Shown piece by piece: positions 50,587-60,023 of a stretch of DNA of 64,000 bases. The stretch is from NCBI GenBank assembly GCA_017525875.1, contig JAFXSG010000025.1, forward strand, positions 1 to 64,000. Reading direction: 5' to 3'. Under the pieces are notes generated by a model. It ran no database searches, was not told where the DNA came from, and worked only from the letters and a program-made list of their open reading frames with translations. Origin of the DNA: Clostridia bacterium. GTDB lineage: Bacteria; Bacillota; Clostridia; Christensenellales; CAG-138. Each line of letters starts with the position of its first letter. Positions within the stretch are counted from its first letter, which is position 1. Made by a program: the position numbers and the translations under genes.

Positions 50587-51507
50587 ATGTCAGGCATATA
50601 CACAGATCTTGCAATGGAGCTTCGGGAGCTCAATCCCGAAATACAGGGGATATCGGAGCAGAACGAACAGGACGGAGAGATCGCAATAAAGCGTATCGGG
50701 ATCTTCACGGCGAATGCCGCCGCAAAAGTCGGCAAGGCAATGGGCAACTACGTGTCTCTCGATTCGGATGCGCTTTCCGACAGGCCGAGGGAGGCGTTCG
50801 ACGCGGTATCGAACAGACTTGCTCAGGAGCTGCGCGGTCTTATCCGGCTCGACGTTCCGAAAAGCAGTTTTTTGATCGTCGGCCTCGGAAACAGAAACGT
50901 AACTCCGGATTCGCTCGGCCCGAAGACGATAGAAAAGATAATTATAACAAGGCACGTGAAGCAGCATTTGCCGGAAGTTTTTAAAAGTGATTTGGCGAGC
51001 GTTTCTGCGATAGCGCCGGGCGTTCTCGGTATCACAGGCGTTGAAACAATGGAGATAATCAAAGGAGTCGCGGAACGAACGGATCCGGACTGCATAATCG
51101 TGATCGATTCGCTTGCCTCGCGCCGAGCGGCGCGGATCAACAGCACGATCCAGCTTTCTGACGCGGGCATCAGTCCCGGATCGGGCGTAGGCAACCGGCG
51201 GGCGGATATAAGCAGCCGGACCCTCGGCGTTCCGGTGATCGCGATCGGCGTTCCGCTCGTCGTGCACGCTTCAACGATCGCCAGGGACATAATCTCGATC
51301 ATAGCAAAGGAATCGGGGCAGGGGGAGGACGAAAAGGTAATTGAAACGCTTACTCAAGGAGCGGCGGAAAAGCATCTTGACAATATGATCGTCACGCCGA
51401 AAAACATCGATCAGATCGTTCAGGACATGTCGGGGATGATCGCAAATGCGATAAATAAGGCGATATTCGGCGACGAGCTCGAAAACCTTAAAGATCTGCT
51501 AATGTAA
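50587..51507 (+). CDS. gpr: GPR endopeptidase (germination protease)
   Basis: 306 residues, slightly short for the family. It cleaves the small acid-soluble DNA-protecting proteins of spores at germination. ELNPEIQGISEQNEQDGEIAI near the N-terminus marks the propeptide region; conserved acidic residues lie in NVTPDSLGPKT and IVIDSLASRR, and GVGNRRADISSRTLGVPVIAIGVPLVV is highly typical. AGGGAGGT precedes ATG at 50587; a longer in-frame extension overlaps the promoter. Confidence 0.95.
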   Translation: MSGIYTDLAMELRELNPEIQGISEQNEQDGEIAIKRIGIFTANAAAKVGKAMGNYVSLDSDALSDRPREAFDAVSNRLAQELRGLIRLDVPKSSFLIVGLGNRNVTPDSLGPKTIEKIIITRHVKQHLPEVFKSDLASVSAIAPGVLGITGVETMEIIKGVAERTDPDCIIVIDSLASRRAARINSTIQLSDAGISPGSGVGNRRADISSRTLGVPVIAIGVPLVVHASTIARDIISIIAKESGQGEDEKVIETLTQGAAEKHLDNMIVTPKNIDQIVQDMSGMIANAINKAIFGDELENLKDLLM

Positions 51508-51509
51508 AA

Positions 51510-51544
51510 GGACGGCCTGTCGGTGCATCAGCCGTCCTCTTTTC
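51510..51544. terminator. terminator between gpr and rqcH
   Basis: GGACGGC, 14-base loop, GCCGTCC, then TCTTTTC on the plus side. Confidence 0.7.
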
Positions 51545-53258
51545 ATTTCCGGAGCTTGTCCGCAAGCAGCGGATCCGGGTTAACGATCAGCGTTTTTTGA
51601 TTGGTGTAGATGACCATACCCGGCTTCGCGCCATTCGGCTTCTTAACGTATTTTCGCTTCGTGTAGTCCACGGGCACCGAAGGCGCGGCTTTTGCCTGCG
51701 AGTGAAGCGCGGCAAGGATCGCCGCTTCGAGCAAGGTGCTGTCCGGCACCGCGGCGCCGAATGCCCTTATTATGACGTGCGAGCCGTGGATATCCTTTGT
51801 GTGCAGCCAGATATCATCCGATGATGACTCGCGGAAGGTCAGCCTGTCGTTCTGAATGTTGTTTTTGCCAACATAGATATCGATCCCGTCGGACGAAACG
51901 AAGTGATGCGGCTTTGACGCGGGGAGCTTGATCCTTTTCTTCTGGCTGGACCGGACGTAGCCGCCGGCCTCAAGCTCCTGCCTTATCTCTTCAAAATCTG
52001 CGTCAGTCAGGCACGAAGCAAGGTCCTCATTGATACCGCGAAGGTACGCAAGCTCGTTTGCCGCCTCCTCATGTTTTACGGTCGCGATCTCGCGAGCGGA
52101 CTTTGCCTTTCTGTATTTCTTGTAGTACTGCTGCGCGTTATCGGAGACGGAAAGCGTTTCGTCGAGCGGGATAACGACGGTCTCGGGCGGATCGAGGTAA
52201 TAGTTCTGAACGGCGGCCTCGCGTGAACCGCTCTTTATCGAATACATGTGCGCGGTAAGCAGCTCGCCGCAGAGGCGCAAGCGCTCTATCTCCGCCTCGT
52301 CTCCGATGGAAAGAGCAAACTTCTCCGCTTTGCGTTCGATCCTCTGGATCGCGTTTGAAAGCACTTTGTCGAGCGACGCCGTCCGCCTGTGGACGCTTTC
52401 CTGCTGCGCGCGCATGCGGTAAAACTCATCCGCGGCTTCAGAAACGGAAGGGAAACTCTCCGCCGCAGAGCCGCTTGGCGTGAACGGAAGAAGAAGGCTC
52501 TTCTCACCGACGCGTACTATCGAAGGCTCGGTCCTTGAGTGCATCAGATCGTCGTAAAAAGCCATGACCGCGTCCGCAAGCGATGCCGCGTCAACGTGGA
52601 CGAACGAAGCTTCAAGCCCGTTTTCAAGCGTTTGAATGAGTATTGAAGCCACGTTCGGAGCAAGACCGAAGACGGAACCCGCGAGCGCCTTTTCCGGGCG
52701 TGCAAAGGAGCTTTCGAATATGCACCGCACATCGTCCGCGGAAAGATCGAGGATGCAGCGCTTGTCCTGGAGCGGAGGGAACTCGTACCTGATCTTCGGC
52801 AGGATGAGGCGCACCGTACTCATCCCGGCGGAAACACGGCGGATCGAATCGACGATGCTTCCGCTCTCATCGACGAGAATGATATTGGAGTACCTACCCA
52901 TGATCTCACAGGCGAGGGTAAAGCTCGTGCTCGCGTGCAGTTCGGTAAAGGCCTCAAAACGGATGAGAACGATCCTGTCGAGATTGGGCTGTTCGATCGA
53001 AACGATCCTCGCACCCGTCAGATGCTTTCGAAGCAGCATAAGAAAATTCGGAGCTTCGGCGGGGGAGAGGCGCTTGTCCGAGGTCAGCTGAATGCGGCAG
53101 TTCTCACTTGATGAGGAGACCAAAAGCCGTTTGCTCCCGCTGTTTGTGTGAACCGAAAATAGCAGCTCGTATTTCTCGGGCTGCTGTATTTTTTCTATCT
53201 TTCCTCCGACAAGGCATTGAAGCTCTACGACGGAGGCTGCAAGTGTCAAACCGTCCAT
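51543..53258 (-). CDS. rqcH: RqcH, NFACT-family ribosome quality-control protein
   Basis: 571 residues. N-terminal NFACT-N domain (MDGLTLAASVVEL; IMGRYSNIILVDESG), a helix-hairpin-helix and coiled-coil middle (about 275-420) and the C-terminal NFACT-R domain with DIWLHTKDIHGSHVII. RqcH binds stalled 50S subunits and adds alanine tails that mark nascent chains for ClpXP. clpX and clpP lie two genes upstream on the same strand. Older annotations call it fibronectin-binding protein A. Confidence 0.94.
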   Translation of the reverse strand: MDGLTLAASVVELQCLVGGKIEKIQQPEKYELLFSVHTNSGSKRLLVSSSSENCRIQLTSDKRLSPAEAPNFLMLLRKHLTGARIVSIEQPNLDRIVLIRFEAFTELHASTSFTLACEIMGRYSNIILVDESGSIVDSIRRVSAGMSTVRLILPKIRYEFPPLQDKRCILDLSADDVRCIFESSFARPEKALAGSVFGLAPNVASILIQTLENGLEASFVHVDAASLADAVMAFYDDLMHSRTEPSIVRVGEKSLLLPFTPSGSAAESFPSVSEAADEFYRMRAQQESVHRRTASLDKVLSNAIQRIERKAEKFALSIGDEAEIERLRLCGELLTAHMYSIKSGSREAAVQNYYLDPPETVVIPLDETLSVSDNAQQYYKKYRKAKSAREIATVKHEEAANELAYLRGINEDLASCLTDADFEEIRQELEAGGYVRSSQKKRIKLPASKPHHFVSSDGIDIYVGKNNIQNDRLTFRESSSDDIWLHTKDIHGSHVIIRAFGAAVPDSTLLEAAILAALHSQAKAAPSVPVDYTKRKYVKKPNGAKPGMVIYTNQKTLIVNPDPLLADKLRK

Positions 53259-53263
53259 AGTAT

Positions 53264-53296
53264 AAAAACGTCTTCGGCAGAAAACCCGCCGAAGAC
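53264..53296 (-). terminator. terminator after the FAH-family gene
   Basis: Minus strand: GTCTTCGGC, nine-base loop, GCCGAAGAC, then GTTTTT. It separates the FAH-family gene from rqcH. Confidence 0.8.
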
Positions 53297-53302
53297 TCGA
53301 TT

Positions 53303-54064
53303 TCAGATTATCCTGCTGCGCAGAACGCCTATGCCTTCGATCTCAACTTCGACTTCGTCGCCGCGCTGCATGCTGCCGATGCCCTCCGGCGTTCCCGTCG
53401 CTACGATGTCGCCGGGGAGCAGCGTCATACCCTCCGTGATGAAGCATATCAGGCTGTCAACGCCGTGGGTCATAAGGCTCGTATTGGAGCTTTGCCTGAC
53501 CTCGCCGTTCAGGCGCGTGCAGATATCGGCGTTATAGGGATCGAGTTCGGTCTCAATGTGCGGACCGATGGGGCAGAACGTGTCGAAGCCCTTGCCGCGC
53601 GTCCACTGAGTGCCCTGCGTGGGAGATTTCTGGATATCTCGCGCGGTGACGTCGTTGAGGCAGGTATAACCGAAAACGTATTCGGAAGCATGACCTTTTT
53701 CGACTTTTGTCGCGCGCTTTCCGATAACGACGCCGAGCTCGCCTTCGTAATCGACGCGGTGACTGATCTCGGGGTACACAACGCCGTCGCCGTTTCCGAC
53801 GATGCAGGTGTTCGGCTTGATGAAGAGCACGGGCTCCGGCGGCTGACCTTCGCCCATTTCATCAGCATGGGCTTTGTAATTCTTGCCTATGCAGACGATC
53901 TTGGAAGGCTCGCACGGGGGAAGCAGTTTCACGGAATCAAGCTCATATTCTTCTCCGCTCGGCTCGATCCCGCTGTACGGCTCGTGAACGAGCCTCTTAA
54001 CGCGGCTGCCGTCGAGAACGGCATAAAAGCTTTCTCCGTTGTATTCTGCGCGAATGATCTTCAT
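53303..54064 (-). CDS. fumarylacetoacetate hydrolase family protein
   Basis: 253 residues. VCIGKNYKAHADEMG, the metal-binding DYEGELGVVIGK with GYTCLNDVTARDIQ and the end ATGTPEGIGSMQRGDEVEVEI are typical of the FAH fold, which includes acylpyruvate hydrolases, oxaloacetate tautomerases/decarboxylases and aromatic-degradation enzymes. Substrate not predictable from sequence; acylpyruvate or oxaloacetate chemistry is the more likely for a stand-alone gene of this size. AAAGGAG lies five bases before ATG; 21 bases after clpX. Confidence 0.88.
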   Translation of the reverse strand: MKIIRAEYNGESFYAVLDGSRVKRLVHEPYSGIEPSGEEYELDSVKLLPPCEPSKIVCIGKNYKAHADEMGEGQPPEPVLFIKPNTCIVGNGDGVVYPEISHRVDYEGELGVVIGKRATKVEKGHASEYVFGYTCLNDVTARDIQKSPTQGTQWTRGKGFDTFCPIGPHIETELDPYNADICTRLNGEVRQSSNTSLMTHGVDSLICFITEGMTLLPGDIVATGTPEGIGSMQRGDEVEVEIEGIGVLRSRII

Positions 54065-54085
54065 GTTTTCTCCTTTGCGGTATTG

Positions 54086-55348
<1,263 letters not shown>

Positions 55349-55366
55349 ATTATGAATAAATACCGT

Positions 55367-55401
55367 GCCTGCGGCAAAGGATCAAAGCTTTGCCGGCAGG
55401 C
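55367..55401. repeat. hairpin in the clpP-clpX gap
   Basis: GCCTGCGGCAAAG and CTTTGCCGGCAGGC pair over 13 bp with one bulged base. No T-tract follows on the minus strand. AAAGGAG lies just 5' of it in the mRNA and the clpX start about 18 bases 3'. It may adjust clpX translation or mRNA cleavage. Confidence 0.6.
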
Positions 55402-55428
55402 TCCTTTCTGCGCTGCGAATGGCGAAAA

Positions 55429-56016
55429 TTAACGTTTGGGAGGAACGATCTCGTCGATGATACCGTATTCGAGCGCTTCCTGAGCGGTGAGGAAATTGTC
55501 GCGGTCGGTATCGCTCGCGACCTTCTCCACGGAATTGCCGGTGCGCTCGGCGAGTATCTCGTTCATCCTCTGGCGGATGCGGATGATATGATCGGCATGG
55601 ATCTTGATGTCCGAAGCCTGGCCGCTCATGCCGCCGAGGGGCTGGTGGATCATGATCTCGCTGTTGGGCAGTGATTTGCGCTTGCCCTTAGCTCCCGCAG
55701 CGAGCAGGAAAGCGCCCATGGAGGCCGCCAGACCGATGCAGATCGTGGAGACCTCACAACGGATATACTGCATGGTGTCGTAGATAGCCATGCCTGCGCT
55801 GATGCTGCCGCCGGGGCTGTTGATATAGAGGTAGATGTCCTTGTCGGGATCGTCGGCTTCGAGGAAAAGCATCTGTGCGACGACTGCGTTCGCAACGTCG
55901 TCATCGATAACGGAGCCGAGGAAAATGATCCTGTCCTTAAGAAGGCGGGAATAAATATCGTAGGAACGTTCGCCTTTGTTGGTCTGTTCAACAACAATGG
56001 GGACAAGTGTGCTCAT
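55429..56016 (-). CDS. clpP: ATP-dependent Clp protease proteolytic subunit ClpP
   Basis: 195 residues, normal length. The serine protease triad: S99 in [12 protein letters not shown]124 in IMIHQPLGG, and the aspartate in [11 protein letters not shown]. The start at 56016 fits the family N-terminus ([12 protein letters not shown]) and has AGGAG upstream; the frame extends further 5' into the end of tig but without support. Forms the barrel that degrades proteins delivered by ClpX. Confidence 0.98.
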   Translation of the reverse strand: MSTLVPIVVEQTNKGERSYDIYSRLLKDRIIFLGSVIDDDVANAVVAQMLFLEADDPDKDIYLYINSPGGSISAGMAIYDTMQYIRCEVSTICIGLAASMGAFLLAAGAKGKRKSLPNSEIMIHQPLGGMSGQASDIKIHADHIIRIRQRMNEILAERTGNSVEKVASDTDRDNFLTAQEALEYGIIDEIVPPKR

Positions 56017-56050
56017 ATTGGTCTCCTGTATTCGGTGGATTGCAGCCGGA

Positions 56051-57337
56051 TTATTCTTCGGCAGCGGCGTTCTCGACGAGGAAGCGGACGGTCGCTTCGA
56101 AGAGAGCGGAGGACGCGTACTTCTGGCGGTTCTTCTTGAGCTCTTCGTCGATCTTCGCATCGTCCCAATGCTGGCCCTGCTGATGGCCCTGGCTGTGAAC
56201 GACGGAGCGATAATCTTCTTCGGTGGGCTCGATCTTCTCTTCGTCGATGATCTTGAAGAGCACGTACTGCGCTTTCAGGTTGCGCTTTGCGCTTTCGGTA
56301 TATTCCTTGCGAAGATCCTCAAGCGTCATGTTTGCATACTGCAGATAGGCGTTGATGTCGGAGCCGAACTGATGCATCTGATCGTCGAGCCTCTTGACCT
56401 GCATGTCGACCTCTTCCTTGATGATATCCTCGTGGATCTCAACGGAAGCGTTGTCGATCGCCTTTTCGATGATCGCGTTCTTGCGGGTCTCGACAGCGCG
56501 GTGCTCGGCAGCCTCTTCAAGCTCCTTGCGAACGTTCGCCCTGTATTCATCAACGGTGTCGAATTCGGAGGTGTCCTTAACGAATTCGTCGTCGAACTCG
56601 GGCACGCGGTCAACGGTGATGGAGTGAACGGTCACCTTGAAGACGACTTCCTTGCCGGCAAGGTGCTCCGCCTGGTAATCCTCGGGGAAGGTGACGTGGA
56701 GATCGCGGGTCTCGCCGATGTTCATGCCGATCATCTGCTCTTCAAAGCCGGGGATGAAGGTGTGGGAACCGATCTTGAGAGTGTAGTTCTCCGCGGTGCC
56801 GCCCTCAAACTGCTCGTCGCCGAGGAAACCGGCAAAATCGAGCACGACGTTGTCACCGTCTTCGACGGGACGCTCAACGGTCTCGGTGGTAGCGACTGCC
56901 TCACGGCGCTTGAGGATCTCTGCGTCAACGTCCTCATCCGTGACATTATACTCAGCTTTGGGGGCTTCTATACCCTTATACTGACCGAGCTTGACCTCGG
57001 GCCTAAGAACGACGTCGGCGGTAAAATCAACGCCGTCCTCCTCGGAAAACGAATCAATGGTAAAGCTGGGCTGAAGCTCGGGGAGGAGCTTGTTCTCCTC
57101 AAGAGCGTCAAACAGAGCGTTCTGCAGGAGCTGATCGAGCTCTCTGCCCCAGAAAGCATCGGGGCCGTATGCCTGCTCGATGACCTTGCGGGGAGCCTTG
57201 CCCTTGCGGAAGCCGGGGACCGCGTAGCGATGGGCTTCATGGCGATAATTCGATTCGAGCGCCTTAACGTAGTCCTCTGCGCTGACGTGCAGAGCGAACG
57301 TGGCTTTACCGTTTTCGACTTTAGTGGGTTCTGACAT
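56051..57337 (-). CDS. tig: trigger factor
   Basis: 428 residues. Ribosome-binding N-terminal domain with the signature [14 protein letters not shown], a peptidyl-prolyl isomerase domain (about 150-235, [18 protein letters not shown]) and the C-terminal chaperone arms. It meets nascent chains at the ribosome exit. First gene of tig-clpP-clpX, an order common in bacteria. GGAGG precedes the ATG. Confidence 0.97.
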   Translation of the reverse strand: MSEPTKVENGKATFALHVSAEDYVKALESNYRHEAHRYAVPGFRKGKAPRKVIEQAYGPDAFWGRELDQLLQNALFDALEENKLLPELQPSFTIDSFSEEDGVDFTADVVLRPEVKLGQYKGIEAPKAEYNVTDEDVDAEILKRREAVATTETVERPVEDGDNVVLDFAGFLGDEQFEGGTAENYTLKIGSHTFIPGFEEQMIGMNIGETRDLHVTFPEDYQAEHLAGKEVVFKVTVHSITVDRVPEFDDEFVKDTSEFDTVDEYRANVRKELEEAAEHRAVETRKNAIIEKAIDNASVEIHEDIIKEEVDMQVKRLDDQMHQFGSDINAYLQYANMTLEDLRKEYTESAKRNLKAQYVLFKIIDEEKIEPTEEDYRSVVHSQGHQQGQHWDDAKIDEELKKNRQKYASSALFEATVRFLVENAAAEE

Positions 57338-57426
57338 AAAATCCTCCAGTTATATGTATCGGCGTCATGCCGATCTTTGATCATAGGGACATAGGAAAGC
57401 ATAGCCATCAATATCCATATTAACAT

Positions 57427-57455
57427 ATTATAGCACAATTCCTCGGCTGTGTAAA
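57427..57455 (-). promoter_or_regulatory. SigA promoter of tig-clpP-clpX
   Basis: Minus strand: TTTACA, 17 bases, TATAAT; leader of about 80 bases. No CIRCE or CtsR-like repeat seen. Confidence 0.75.
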
Positions 57456-57526
57456 GAAATCAGGCAATATATAAAGGAAAAGCTGAGTTTGCCGTATGTA
57501 TGATAAGCAGATCCGGGACCAATTCG

Positions 57527-57560
57527 AAAAAGAAGAGCCCGGCGGCAGACCGGACTCTTT
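57527..57560 (-). terminator. terminator after the 57584 lipoprotein gene
   Basis: Minus strand: GAGTCCGG, seven-base loop, CCGGGCTC, TTCTTTTT. Confidence 0.75.
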
Positions 57561-57583
57561 GCGGGCAATAACGGCAGGTCCCG

Positions 57584-58447
57584 TTAATTGAAATACTCAA
57601 GAACGGTTTCGGCGTCAGGACTGCCGATCTCGATAAGGCTCTTTTGCGAGCTCATCAAATAGCTCGATCCGTCCTTATTTCCGCCCAAGGTGAGCAGAAC
57701 GATGTAGTCGCTTCCGATCTTCATGCTTTCCTTGAAGGAGACGACCAGGATGCTGTCCCTGCCGAAGCTACCCTTAAGCTCGGAAACGACGGTGCAGGTA
57801 TAGCAGGTGCGGTCTCCCTCGTTGCTGTAAATAAGGGTGGGGCGCACGACCGCCGCGCGCTCCGAAAACGCTATGATATCCGAATAATCATCGGAGGTGC
57901 AGTATGCTCCGAAGACCTCATCTATGCCGGCATAAGGATGATCTGCGATATGCGATTCGATGCGGGAAACAACGCTTTCGATAGGCTCCCCGTTAACGTC
58001 TTCAAGCCCACAGATGCAGAGGTCGTCATCGCTTTCTCCGATCGGGGTGGACGTGAAGTAATACAGCTCCTTCCCGCTGTAAACGGAGGCAAGCCGCCTC
58101 GTAAACAGGATATAGCGGGAACCTTCGTGATAGAAATCAATATCGTTCCCCACAACGTTAACGTTCGATCCGGGCTCGACCGACCCGCGATAAACGTTCT
58201 CAACAAGAAAAGTCATATCGGCAGTATTAAGCTGCGGATCGATGTTTTTTTCAACGCATGTTCCTTCGAAGATACAGGCGAAAGCATCGACGCTCTCTTC
58301 GATCCTCCAACCGTGTACGTGCATACCATCCTCCTCGATCGTTACTTCTGCGGTCGGAGCAGGAGTGGAGTAGGGCGCTTTGGTCAGGTTCGGTCCGGCG
58401 GTTCCGGCGTCATCGACCGGATGCTCTGCTGCTGTGCATGCGAGCAT
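57584..58447 (-). CDS. putative lipoprotein of unknown function with a damaged or non-standard start
   Basis: From the first ATG the frame gives 287 residues beginning MLACTAAEHP: the cysteine would be position 4, too short for a signal peptide. In the same frame upstream (to a stop at 58493-58495) the codons read NINCFKKIDCFAAFSMLAC, which is a plausible lipoprotein signal ending in a lipobox, but with no ATG, GTG or TTG to start it; only ATA (58489) or ATT (58471). A run of seven A lies in this segment. The mature part, about 280 residues with Cys pairs (TCYTCTVV, LCICGLED), is unrecognised. Either a rare start codon is used or the gene has lost its start. Confidence 0.55.
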   Translation of the reverse strand: MLACTAAEHPVDDAGTAGPNLTKAPYSTPAPTAEVTIEEDGMHVHGWRIEESVDAFACIFEGTCVEKNIDPQLNTADMTFLVENVYRGSVEPGSNVNVVGNDIDFYHEGSRYILFTRRLASVYSGKELYYFTSTPIGESDDDLCICGLEDVNGEPIESVVSRIESHIADHPYAGIDEVFGAYCTSDDYSDIIAFSERAAVVRPTLIYSNEGDRTCYTCTVVSELKGSFGRDSILVVSFKESMKIGSDYIVLLTLGGNKDGSSYLMSSQKSLIEIGSPDAETVLEYFN

Positions 58448-58518
58448 GGAAAAAGCAGCGAAACAGTCAATTTTTTTGAAGCAGTTTATATTTTATAAAG
58501 CTTTGTGACAGCTATACT

Positions 58519-58547
58519 AAAAAGGCACCCGCGCGGTGCGGGTGCCG
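58519..58547 (-). terminator. terminator after the serpin gene
   Basis: Minus strand: GGCACCCGC, short loop, GCGGGTGCC, TTTTT. Confidence 0.8.
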
Positions 58548-58562
58548 GAAAAGAAGTATGAC

Positions 58563-59894
58563 TCAGTTTGCGGGAATGTCGTTCACGGTGGAGGCAAACA
58601 GCACCGCGCCGGTGGAGGCGTGAACGATCGCCATCGCGTAAGGACGGTTGCAGACGAGGCTGTGCTCCATGTCCACGAATATCGTTCCGCCGTTTTTCGT
58701 TCCGGTAACGCCGGTCGCGGCGGCGGCTTCGGTGCCGGCTTCGGTCACTTTGAGCACGGAAGCGTGCACGAACTGGGTGAGCTGAATGGTCGCGTTGTCA
58801 ACGATCCCTCCGAACTGCATGTTGCCGCTTGAGACGCCTTCAAGACCGAGGCCGGGAAGGATCTCCATCGCGTCGAACTTGGTGCTGAGCTCGATCGAGG
58901 GCATTGTCAGCGAAACGGAAGCTTCGCTGCATTCGCCGAAATGATCGATGACGGCTGCAAGCGCGGCGGCGGGGGAGGAGGACTTTTCGGGAAGGACGAC
59001 CGCCATATAGAACTCGCCGCCTGCGTAAGGCACGAGCACGACCTGATGTCCGCCGAACTCGCCGTATGCGAATTTCTCACCGTCACAGCGCAGCATGCTG
59101 ACGGCCGCGTCGCCGTTCACTCCGTGGAAAATGCTGTCGGCCTCATCGAAGCCGCGGTAGGCGACGAACGGCTTTTCCCATCTGGCGTTGAAATAAAGTG
59201 CGTTGAGAAGCGCCATGGTCGTATCGGCTGAGATATCGTCAAACAGCGCGGGGATGAGCCCGTTGGTATTATTGCTGACCCAGCCGTTGATCTCTTCAAG
59301 CGCGGCCTGCGTGTTCGTAAAATCGATAGCGCCGATCGAAGCGTTGTAGTAGTCGGCCGCGTTGTGCTCGAAATCCTCGCTGAAACGCTCGCCGTTCGCA
59401 ACGAGGATCGCGCTCAGCAGATTCAGCTTTGCGGAGCCATCGGCTCTCCTGACTTTGTCCGCGTCCGCACCGGTAACGGCCTTAACGGAGCGCTCGAGCG
59501 CGGTGATGAGTCGTGCGGCGTTCTCGTTCGTCGCCTCCATGCCGAGCTCGGTCATAAGCGCGTCGAGTATCACCTTACTGTCCTGTTCACCCGCGCCGTT
59601 AGCAAGCAGCTCAAGCATCATCGCGAATGAGAGCGGCGATACCACGCCGGTCCAGTCCTCGCCCATGTTGTCCATAAGAGCGACGGTAAAACGGTTCATA
59701 GAGGCGATGTATGCCTTTTCGATATCGCCTTTTGCAGCGTAGCCGGTACCGGCTGCGAGATGGATGGAGCCGACGGGAGCGGCGGTCGGATCGGCATTCT
59801 GATTGCCGGGCGTGACCTTATTGCAGCCCGCAAAGGCGGAAAGCGCAAGAATGAGAGCAAGCGCAAGCGCGATATTCCTGATATGTTTTTTCAT
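58563..59894 (-). CDS. serpin-family protease inhibitor, lipoprotein
   Basis: 443 residues. A signal peptide with lipobox SAFAGC anchors it outside the cell, then about 40 residues of linker, then a serpin fold: VVSPLSFAMMLELLANGA, LLNALYFNARWEKPF, the breach region and FGGIVDNATIQLTQFVHASVLKVTEAGTEAAAATG-type hinge. The hinge (G387-T-E-A-A-A-A-T394) has the small residues required for loop insertion, so it should inhibit serine or cysteine proteases. The scissile P1 residue cannot be fixed; it lies in or near the segment TKNGG. The C-terminal CNRPYAMAI is the usual last strand. AAGGAG precedes ATG. It could protect the cell from gut or own proteases. Confidence 0.9.
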   Translation of the reverse strand: MKKHIRNIALALALILALSAFAGCNKVTPGNQNADPTAAPVGSIHLAAGTGYAAKGDIEKAYIASMNRFTVALMDNMGEDWTGVVSPLSFAMMLELLANGAGEQDSKVILDALMTELGMEATNENAARLITALERSVKAVTGADADKVRRADGSAKLNLLSAILVANGERFSEDFEHNAADYYNASIGAIDFTNTQAALEEINGWVSNNTNGLIPALFDDISADTTMALLNALYFNARWEKPFVAYRGFDEADSIFHGVNGDAAVSMLRCDGEKFAYGEFGGHQVVLVPYAGGEFYMAVVLPEKSSSPAAALAAVIDHFGECSEASVSLTMPSIELSTKFDAMEILPGLGLEGVSSGNMQFGGIVDNATIQLTQFVHASVLKVTEAGTEAAAATGVTGTKNGGTIFVDMEHSLVCNRPYAMAIVHASTGAVLFASTVNDIPAN

Positions 59895-59988
59895 GATCGT
59901 AGTCTCCTTATTATTGCTTGAAGGACCGAAAGCGCGGCGGCTTTTTGATCCGGCCTTCGCTTATTAAACGATTTTGACCGATAAACGG

Positions 59989-60023
59989 TTCACATTTTGC
60001 CCAAAAAAGATTATAATAGGGCT
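59989..60023 (+). promoter_or_regulatory. SigA promoter abutting the uvrC start (leaderless type)
   Basis: TTCACA (59989-59994), 17 bases, TATAAT (60012-60017), AGGGCT, ATG. Same hexamers and same six-base gap as nadD. Confidence 0.75.
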
